64,000 nt of DNA, from positions 96,236,641 through 96,300,640 of the forward strand of contig NC_081846.1 of NCBI RefSeq assembly GCF_963259705.1, written 5' to 3'. Every line of letters begins with the position of its first letter. Positions within the stretch are counted from its first letter, which is position 1. Positions 51,701-61,200 of the stretch are shown one piece after another. The DNA is from Myotis daubentonii. Its lineage: Eukaryota; Chordata; Mammalia; Chiroptera; Vespertilionidae. Position numbers and translations under genes: made by a program. A model generated the notes under the pieces. It saw only the letters and a list, made by a program, of their open reading frames with translations. It did no database searches and was not told where the DNA came from.

Positions 51701-53351
51701 ACTGGTAATATTTACGTCTCCGGGTACTTCCGGTGGCGTTTTCACGGGACTGTGCTATGAAATATTAAGAGTTCATGCTTACAGAGCTCAGAATTGGTGT
51801 CTAACGCCTTGGAATGACGAGAATAGTGTTTCTGTTTACAATTAACGAGGATTGGCTTTGGCGGTTTTTTGTGTGAATCAGTTAAAATGGTGACTATTCC
51901 GGTAAATACTTCTAAGCAAACTGTCTAATTTTGGTAAACTGTTAAAATACACAATGATAGTTCCCAGAAAGGACTAACCTCGTGTAAGAAACACCTCAAG
52001 TACACTTAAATAGATTCTTACTACATTTACTGTTGTATTCAATCACGGAGGTTTCTAGTGGAAAGCTGTGAAATGATGCAAATACTGGTAATATTTACGT
52101 CTCCGGGTACTTCCGGTGGCGTTTTCACGGGACTGTGCTTTGAAATATTAAGAGTTCATGCTTACAGAGCTCAGAATTGGTGTCTAAAGCCTTGGAATGA
52201 CGAGAATAGTGTTTTTGTTTACAATTAAGGAGGATTGGCTTTGGCGTTTTTTTTGTGTGAATCAGTTAAAATGGTGACAATTCCGGTAAATACTTCTAAG
52301 CAAACTTTCTAATTTTGGTAAAACTGTTAAAATACACAATGATAGTTCCCAGAAATGATTAAGAACGTGTAAGAAACACCTCAAGTACACGTAAATAGAG
52401 TCTTACTACATTTACTGTTGTATTCAATCACGGAGGTTTCTAGTGGAAAGCTGTGAAATGACGCAAATACTGGTAATATTTACGTCTCCGGGTACTTCCG
52501 GTGGCGTTTTCACGGGACTGTGCTTTGAAATATTAAGAGTTCATGCTTACAGAGCTCAGAATTGGTGTCTAAAGCCTTGGAATGACGAGAATAGTGTTTT
52601 TGTTTACAATTAAGGAGGATTGGCTTTGGCGTTTTTTTTGTGTGAATCAATTAAAATGGTGACAATTCCGGTAAATACTTCTAAGCAAACTTTCTAATTT
52701 TGGTAAAACTGTTAAAATACACAATGATAGTTCCCAGAAATGATTAAGAACGTGTAAGAAACACCTCAAGTACACGTAAATAGAGTCTTACTACATTTAC
52801 TGTCCTATTCAGTCACGGAGGTTTCCAGTGAAAGACCGTGAAATGACGCAAATACTGGTAATATTTACGTCTCCGGGTACTTCCGTTGGCGTTTTCACGG
52901 GACTGTGCTATGAAATATTAAGAGTTCATGCTTACAGAGCTCAGAATTGGTGTCTAACGCCTTGGAATGACGAGAATAGTGTTTCTGTTTACAATTAACG
53001 AGGATTGGCTTTGGCGGTTTTTTGTGTGAATCAGTTAAAATGGTGACTATTCCGGTAAATACTTCTAAGCAAACTGTCTAATTTTGGTAAAACTGTTAAA
53101 ATACACAATGATAGGTCCCAGAAAGGACTAACAACGTGTAAGAAACACCTCAAGTACACTTAAATAGATTCTTACTACATTTACTGTCGTATTCAATCAC
53201 GGAGGTTTCTAGTGGAAAGCTGTGAAATGACGCAAATACTGGTAATATTTACGTCTCCGGGTACTTCCGGTGGCGTTTTCACGGGACTGTGCTTTGAAAT
53301 ATTAAGAGTTCATGCTTACAGAGCTCAGAATTGGTGTCTAAAGCCTTGGAA
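48733..53351. repeat. 6-mer higher-order repeat, two tandem 2294-bp units
   Basis: Two adjacent units of 2294 bp, about 48733-51057 and 51058-53351. Checked anchors are TGAGAGTATTG at 48767/51061, the ORF-extending monomer at 48997/51291, and the single-base variant CTTCCGTTGGCG at 50591/52885. Six monomers minus 10 bp fits one copy of the 11-bp deletion per unit plus small T-tract changes. Confidence 0.85.
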
Positions 53352-55201
53352 TGACGAGAATAGTGTTTTTGTTTACAATTAAGGAGGATTGGCTTTGGCG
53401 TTTTTTTTGTGTGAATCAGTTAAAATGGTGACAATTCCGGTAAATACTTCTAAGCAAACTTTCTAATTTTGGTAAAACTGTTAAAATACACAATGATAGT
53501 TCCCAGAAATGATTAAGAACGTGTAAGAAACACCTCAAGTACACGTAAATAGAGTCTTACTACATTTACTGTCCTATTCAGTCACGGAGGTTTCCAGTGG
53601 AAAGCTGTGAAATGAGGCAAATACTGGTAATATTTTTGTCTCCGGGTACTTCCGGTGGCGTTTTCACGGGACTGTGCTTTGACAAATTAAGTGTTCATGC
53701 TTACAGAGCTCAGAATTGGTGTCTAAAGCCTTGGAATGATGAGAATATTGTTTCTCTTTACAATTAAGGAGGATTGGCTTTGGCGTTTTTTTGTGTGAAT
53801 CAGTTAAAATGGTGACGGTTCCTGTAAATACTTCTATGCAACATGTCTAATTTTGCTAAAACTGATAAAATACACAATGAGAGTTCCCAGAAATGATTAA
53901 AAACGTGGAAGAAACACTTCAAGTACACGTAAACAGATTTTAACTACATTTACTGTCGAATTCAATCACGGAGGTTTCCAGTGGAAAGCTGTGAAATGAC
54001 GAAAATAGTGGTAATGTTTACAAATACGGGTACTTCCGGTGGCGTTTGGAAGGGAGTGTGCTTTCAATTATTAAGAGTTCATGTTTACAGAGCTCAGAAT
54101 TGGTGTGTAAAGACTTGGAGTGACGAGAATAGTGTTTATGTTTACAATTAAGAGGATTGGGTTCGGGGTTTTTGTGTGTGAATCAGTTAAAATGGTGACG
54201 GTTCTAGTAAATACTTCTAAGCAAAATGCCTAATTTTGGTAAAACTGTTAAAATACACAATGAGAGTTCCCAGAAATGATTAAGAACGTGTAATAAACAC
54301 CTCAAGTACACGTAAATAGATTTTTACTACATTTACTGTCTAATACAATCACAGAGGTTTCCCGTGGAAAACTGTTGAATGATGAAAATACTGGTAATGT
54401 TTACAAGTCCGGGTACTTCCGGTGGCCTTTTCACGGTTCTGTGCTTTCAATTATTAAGAGTTCATGTTTACAGAGCTCAGAATTGGTGTCTAACGCCTTG
54501 GAATCAGGAGAATAGTTTTTAGGTTTACAATTTAGGAGGATTGGCTTTGGCGTTTTTTTGTGTGAATCAGTTAAAATGATGACGATTCTGGTAAATACTT
54601 CTAAGCAAACTGTCTAATTTTGGTAAAACTGTTAAAATACACAATGATAGTTCCCAGAAAGGACTAACAACGTGTAAGAAACACCTCAAGTACACGTAAA
54701 TAGAGTCTTACTACATTTACTGTCGTATTCATTCACGTAGGTTTCCAGTGAAAAGCTGTGAAATGATGCAAATACTGGTAATATTTACATCTCCGGGTAC
54801 TTCCTGTGGCATTTTCACGGGACTGTGCTTTGAAATATTAAGAGTTCATGCTTACCGAGCTCAGAATTGGTGTCTAAAGCCTTGGAATGATGAGAGTATT
54901 GTTTCTCTTTACAATTAAGGAGGATTGGTTTTGGCGTTTTTTTGTGTGAATCAGTTAAAATGGTGACGATTCCGGTAAATACTTCTAAGCAAACTCTCTA
55001 ATTTTGGTAAAACTGTTAAAATACACATTGATAGTTCTCAGAAAGGACTAACAACGTGTAAGAAACACTTAAATAGATTCTTACTACATTTACTGTCGTA
55101 TTCAATCACGGAGGTTTCTAGTGGAAAGCTGTGAAATGACGCAAATACTGGTAATATTTATGTCTCCGGGTACTTCCGGTGGCGTTTTCACGGGACTGTG
55201 C
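53190..55201. repeat. Family-2/3 duplication, copy 2 (offset 6123)
   Basis: About 2 kb here matches 47070-49078. It contains the family-3 island and both of its junctions. Anchors are GACGGTTCCTG (47691/53814) and AAATGATGACGATTCTGG (48451/54574). Right break: CTTTGAAATATT in copy 1 against CTATGAAATATT here at about 55201. From there the sequence follows a different family-2 monomer type, making 55100-55500 mosaic. Confidence 0.8.
53814..54573. repeat. Two-monomer family-3 island inside family 2 (copy 2)
   Basis: This is the second copy of the island at 47691-48450, at a constant offset of 6123 bp. Shared private states include CTATGCAACATG, GGCGTTTGGAAGGGAG and GGCCTTTTCACGG. One visible difference is GTTCGGGGTTT here against GTTCGGCGTTT in copy 1. 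The junctions on both sides match as well, so the island was copied together with flanking family-2 DNA. Confidence 0.85.
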
Positions 55202-55901
55202 TATGAAATATTAAGAGTTCATGCTTACAGAGCTCAGAATTGGTGTCTAACGCCTTGGAATGACGAGAATAGTGTTTCTGTTTACAATTAACGAGGATTG
55301 GCTTTGGCGTTTTTTGTGTGAATCAGTTAAAATGGTGACTATTCCGGTAAATACTTCTAAGCAAACTGTCTAATTTTGGTAAACTGTTAAAATACACAAT
55401 GATAGTTCCCAGAAAGGACTAACCTCGTGTAAGAAACACCTCAAGTACACTTAAATAGATTCTTACTACATTTACTGTTGTATTCAATCACGGAGGTTTC
55501 TAGTGGAAAGCTGTGAAATGACGCAAATACTGGTAATATTTACGTCTCCGGGTACTTCCGGTGGCGTTTTCACGGGACTGTGCTTTGAAATATTAAGAGT
55601 TCATGCTTACAGAGCTCAGAATTGGTGTCTAAAGCCTTGGAATGACGAGAATAGTGTTTATGTTTACCATTAAGGACGATTGGGTTTGGCGTTTTTGTGT
55701 TTGAATCAGTTAAAATGGTGACGGTTCTAGTAAATACTTCTAAGCAAACTGCCTAATTTTGGTAAAACTGTTAAAATACACAATGATAGTTCCCAGAAAT
55801 GATTAAAAACGTGGAAGAAACACTTCAAGTACACGTAAACAGATTCTGACTACATTTAATGTCATATTCAATCACGGAGGTTTCCAAGGGAAAGTTGTGG
55901 A

Positions 55902-56087
55902 ATGACGAAAATACTGGTAATGTTTACAAGTCCGGGTACTTCCGGTGGCGTTTTCACGGTTCTGTGCTTTCAATTATTAAGAGTTCATGTTTACAGAGCT
56001 CAGAATTGGTGTGTAAAGCCTTGGAATCACGAGAATAGTTTTTATGTTTACAATTTAGGAGGATTGGCTTTGGCGTTTTTTGTGTGA
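55902..56087 (+). other. Open frame of a family-3 monomer (probably noncoding)
   Basis: This is the same frame in family 3, 61 codons from ATG. The family-1 stop TAA is replaced by TTA (ACAATTTAGG), so the frame continues into the GGATTGGC and T-tract region. Longer relatives are at 56653-56910 and 58576-58839, where the T tract and frame extend it to 85 and 87 codons. Codon-by-codon comparison with family 1 gives about ten amino-acid-changing codons and one silent change, which argues against purifying selection. Confidence 0.3.
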
Positions 56088-56841
56088 ATCAGTTAAAATG
56101 GTGACGGTTTCAGTAAATACTTCTAAGCAAACTGTCTAATTTTGGGAAAACTGATAACATACACAATGAGAGTTCCCAGAAATGATTAAAAATGTGGAAG
56201 AAACACTTCAAGTACACGTAAACAGATTCTTACTACATTTAATGTACTATTCAATCATGGAGGTTTCCAGGGGAAAGCTGTGGAATGACGAAAATACTGG
56301 TAATGTTTACAAGTCCGGGTACTTCCGGTGGCGTTTTCACGGTTCTGTGCTTTCAGTTATTAAGAGTTCATGTTTACAGAGCTCAGAATTGGTGTCTAAA
56401 GTCTTGAAATCACGAGAATAGTTTTTATGTTTACAATTTAGGAGGATTGGCTTTGGCGTTTTTTTGTGTGAATCAGTTAAAATGGTGACGGTTTCAGTAA
56501 ATACTTCTAAGCAAACTGCCTATATTTGGTAAAACTGTTAAAATACACAATGAGAGTTCCCAGAAATGATTAAGAACGTGGAATAAACACCTCAAGACAC
56601 GTAAATAGATTCTTACTACATTTACTGTCGAATTCAATCATGGAGGTTTCTCATGGAAAGGTGTGGAATGACGAAAATACTGGTAATGTTTACAAGTCCG
56701 GGTACTTCCGGTGGCGTTTTCAAGGTTCTGTCCTTTCAATTATTAAGAGTTCATGTTTACAGAGCTCAGCATAGGTGTCTAAAGCCTTGGAATGACGAGA
56801 ATAGTTTTTATGTTTACAATATAGGAGGATTGGGTTCGGCG

Positions 56842-56854
56842 TTTTTTTTTTTTT
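56842..56854 (+). repeat. Expanded T tract (T13)
   Basis: The tract that is T7 in most family-1 monomers (for example 527-533) is 13 T here. Other family-3 copies have T10 (59533-59542), T11 (62219-62229) or T9 (near 63755), and some are cut to T4 or T5 with GTGTGTG following. This is mononucleotide slippage inside an otherwise conserved monomer. Confidence 0.8.
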
Positions 56855-58279
56855 GTGATTCAGTTAAAATGGTGACGGTTCTAGTAAATACTTCTAAGCA
56901 AACTGTCTAATTTTGGTAAAACTGTTAAAATACACTATGAGAGTTCCCGGAAATGATTAAAAACGTGGAAGAAACACTTCAAGTACACGTAAACAGATTT
57001 TAACTACATTTACTGTCGAATTCAATCACGGAGGTTTCTGTGGAAAGCTGTGGAATGACGAAAATACTGGTAATGTTTACAAGTCCGGGTACTTCCGGTG
57101 GCGTTTTCACGGTTCTGTGCTTTCAATTATTAAGAGTTCATGTTTACAGAGCTCAGAATTGGTGTCTAAAGCCTTGGAATCACGAGAATATTTTTTAGGT
57201 TTACAATTTAGGAGGATTGGCTTTGGCGTTTTTTTGTGTGAATCAGTTAAAATGGTGACGGTTTCAGTAAATACTTCTAAGCAAACTGTCTAATTTTGGT
57301 AAAACTGATAAAATACACAATGATAGTTCCCAGAAGTGATTAAAAATGTGGAAGAAACACTTCAAGTACATGTAAACAGATTCTTACTACATTTAATGTC
57401 GTATTCAATCACGGAGGTTTCCAGGGGAAAGCTGTGAAAGGACGAAAATACTGGTAATGTTTACAAATACGGGTACTTCCGGTGGCGTTTTCACGGGACT
57501 GTGCTTTCAATTATTAAGGGTTCATGTTTACAGAGCTCAGAATTGGTGTGTAAAGCCTTGGAATGACGAGAATAGTGTTTATGTTTACAATTAAGGAGGA
57601 TTGAGTTCTTCGTTTTTGTGTGTGAATCAGTTAAAATGGTGACGGTTCTAGTAAATACTTCTAAGCAAACAGTCTAATTTTGGAAAAACTGATAAAATAC
57701 ACAATGATAGTTCCCAGACATGATTAAAAACGTGGAAGAAACACTTCAAGTACACGTAAACAGATTCTTACTACATTTAATGTCGTATTCAATCGGGGAG
57801 GTTTCCAGGGGAAAGCTATGGAATGACGAAAATAATGGTAATGTTTAAAAGTCCGGGTACTTCCGGTGGCGTTTTCACCGTTCTGTGCTTTCAGTTATTA
57901 AGAGTTCATATTTACAGAGCTCAGAATTGGTGTCTAAAGCCTTGGAATCACGAGAATAGTTTTTATGTTTACAATTTAGGAGGATTGGCTTTGGCGTTTT
58001 TTTGTGTGAATCAGTTAAAATGGTGACGGTTCCTGTAAATACTTCTATGCAACATGTCTAATTTTGCTAAAACTGATAAAATACACAATGAGAGTTCCCA
58101 GAAATGATTAAAAACGTGGAAGAAACACTTCAAGTACACGTAAACAGATTTTAACTACATTTACTGTCGAATTCAATCACGGAGGTTTCCAGTGGAAAGC
58201 TGTGAAATGACGAAAATAGTGGTAATGTTTACAAATACGGGTACTTCCGGTGGCGTTTGGAAGGGACTGTGCTTTCAAT

Positions 58280-61200
58280 TATTAAGGGTTCATGTTTACA
58301 GAGCTCAGAATTGGTGTGTAAAGCCTTGGAATGACGTGAATAGTGTTTATGTTTACAATTAAGGAGAATTGGGTTCGGCGTTTTTGTGTGTGAATCAGTT
58401 AAAATGGTGACAGTTCTAGTAAATACTTCTAAGAAAACTGCCTAATTTTGGTAAAACTGTTAAAATACACAATGAGAGTTCCCAGAAATGATTAAAAACG
58501 TGGAAGAAACACTTCAAGTAAACGTAAATAGATTCTAACTACATTTACTGTCGAATTCAATCACTGAGGGTTCCCGTGGAAAGCTGTGAAATGACGAAAA
58601 TACTGGTAATGTTTACAAATCCGGGTACTTCGGGTGGCGTTTTCACGGGACTGTGCTTTCAATTATTAAGAGTTCATGTTTACAGAGCTCAGAATAGGTG
58701 TCTAAAGCCTTGGAATGATGAGAATAGTGTTTATGTTTACAATATAAGAGGATTGGGCTCGGCCTTTTTTTTTTGTGATTCAGTTAAAATGGTGACGGTT
58801 CTAGTAAATACTTCTAAGCAAACTGCCTCATTTTGGTAAAACTGTTAAAATACACAATGAGAGTTCCCAGAAATGATTAAGAACGTGTAATAAACACCTC
58901 AAGTACACGTAAATAGATTCTTACTACATTAACTGTCGAATTCAATCATGGAGGTTTCCCGTGGAAAGCCATGAAATGACGAAAATACTGGTAATATTTA
59001 CAACTCCGGGTACTTCGGGTGGCGTTTTCACGGGACTGTGCTTTCAATTATTAAGAGTTCATGTTTACAGAGCTCAGAATTGGTGTCTAAAGCCTTGGAA
59101 TGGCGAGAATAGTGTTTATGTTTACAATTTAGGAGGTTTGTCTTTGGCGTGTTTTGTGTGAATCAGTTAAAATGGTGACGGTTCCGATAAATACTTCTAT
59201 GCAAAATGTCTAATTTTGGTAAAACTGATAAAATACACAATGAGAGTTCCCAGAAATGATTAAAAATGTGGAGGAAACACTTCAAGTACACGTAACCAGA
59301 TTTTAACTACATTTACTGTCAAATTCACTCACGGAGGTTTTCAGTGGAAAGCTGTGAAATGACGAAAATACTGGTAATGTTTACAAATACGGGTACTTCC
59401 GGTGGCGTTTGCACGGGACTGTGCTTTCAATTATTAAGAGTTCATGTTTACAGAGCTCAGAATAGGTGTCTAAAGACTTGGAATGACGAGAATAGTTTTT
59501 ATGTTTACAATTAAGGAGGATTGGGTTCGGCGTTTTTTTTTTGTGATTCAGTTAAAATGGTGACGGTTCTAGTAAATACTTCTAAGCAAACTGCCAATTT
59601 TGGTAAAACTGTTAAAATACACAATGATAGTTCCCAGAAGTGATTAAAAACGTGGAAGAAACACTTCAAGTACATGTAAACAGATTCTTACTACATTTAA
59701 TGTCCTATTCAATCACGGAGGTTTCCAGTGGAAAGCTGTGGAATGACGAAAATACTGGTAATGTTTACAAGTCCGGGTACTTCCGGTGGCGTTTTCACGG
59801 TTCTGTGCTTTCAATTATTAAGAGTTCATGTTTACAGAGCTCAGAATTGGTGTCTAAAGCCTTGGAATCACGAGAATATTTTTAAGGTTTACAATTTAGG
59901 AGGATTGGCTTTGGCGTTTTTTTGTGTGAATCAGTTAAAATGGTGACGGTTTCAGTAAATACTTCTAAGCAAACTGTCTAATTTTGGTAAAACTGATAAA
60001 ATACACAATGATAGTTCCCAGAAGTGATTAAAAATGTGGAAGAAACACTTCAAGTACACGTAAACAGATTTTAACTACATTTACTGACGAATTCAATCAC
60101 GGAGGTTTCCAGTGGAAAGCTGTGAAATGACGAAAATACTGGTAATGTTTACAAATCCGGGTTCTTCCGGTGGCGTTTTCACGGGACTGTGCTTTCAATT
60201 ATTAAGAGTTCATGTTTACAGAGCTCAGAATTGGTGTGTAAAGCCTTGGAATGACGTGAATAGTGTTTATGTTTACAATTAAGGAGGATTGGGTTCGGCG
60301 TTTTTGTGTGTGAATCAGTGAAAATGGTGACGGTTCTAGTAAATACTTCTAAGCAAACTGCCTAATTTTGGTAAAACTGTTAAAATACACAATGAGAGTT
60401 CCCAGAAATGATTAAGAACGTGTAATAAACACCTCAAGTACACGTAAATAGATTTTTACTACATTTACTGTCGAATTCAATCACAGAGGTTTCCCGTGGA
60501 AAACTGTTGAATGACGAAAATACTGGTAATGTTTACAAGTCCGGGTACTTCCGGTGGCCTTTTCACGGTTCTGTGCTTTCAATTATTAAGAGTTCATGTT
60601 TACAGAGCTCAGAATTGGTGTCTAACGCCTTGGAATCAGGAGAATAGTTTTTAGGTTTACAATTTAGGAGGATTGGCTTTGGCGTTTTTTTGTGTGAATC
60701 AGTTAAAATGGTGACGGTTTCAGTAAATACTTCTAAGCAAACTGTCTAATTTTGGTAAAACTGATAAAATACACAATGATAGTTCCCAGAAGTGATTAAA
60801 AACGTGGAAGAAACACTTCAAGTACATGTAAACAGATTCTTACTACATTTAATGTCGTATTCAATCACGGAGGTTTCCAGGGGAAAGCTGTGAAATGACG
60901 AAAATACTGGTAATGTTTACAAATACGGGTACTTCCGGTGGCGTTTTCACGGGACTGTGCTTTCAATTATTAAGAGTTCATGTTTACAGACCTCAGAATT
61001 GGTGTGTAAAGCCTTGGAATGACGTGAATAGTGTTTATGTTTACAATTAAGGAGAATTGGGTTCGGCGTTTTTGTGTGTGAATCAGTTAAAATGGTGACA
61101 GTTCTAGTAAATACTTCTAAGCAAACTGCCTAATTTTGGTAAAACTGTTAAAATACACAATGAGAGTTCCCAGAAATGATTAAAAACGTGGAAGAAACAC

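Larger units (their letters stand above)
37851..55660. repeat. Family-2 satellite subarray
   Basis: From about 37850 the monomers switch to TTTGAAATATTAAGAGTTC in place of TTTCAAATACTAAGTGTTC, to GTCTCCGGG, and in many copies to TTCTCAGAAAGGACTAACAACG. A subset has AGAAACACTTAAATAG, an 11-bp deletion relative to family 1, giving monomers near 373 bp. The T tract is often T8, and some copies read TTTTTTCTGTG. The switch is not perfectly sharp: GATTCCAGTAAAT near 37790 already carries a family-2 state. Two islands of family-3-like monomers interrupt the block. Confidence 0.87.

Noticed and set aside
56182..56421. 79-codon frame in a second reading frame of family 3, recurring at 59640, 61559 and 63478
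   Set aside because: It overlaps the other recurrent frame, exists only because family-3 indels remove stops, has no recognisable domain, and varies between copies. It is best read as a by-product of tandem repetition.
56842..56854. Poly-T run as a Pol III terminator or reverse-strand poly(A) tail of a retroposon
   Set aside because: It sits at the same monomer position where other copies have T7, with no target-site duplication or inserted element. Slippage explains it.
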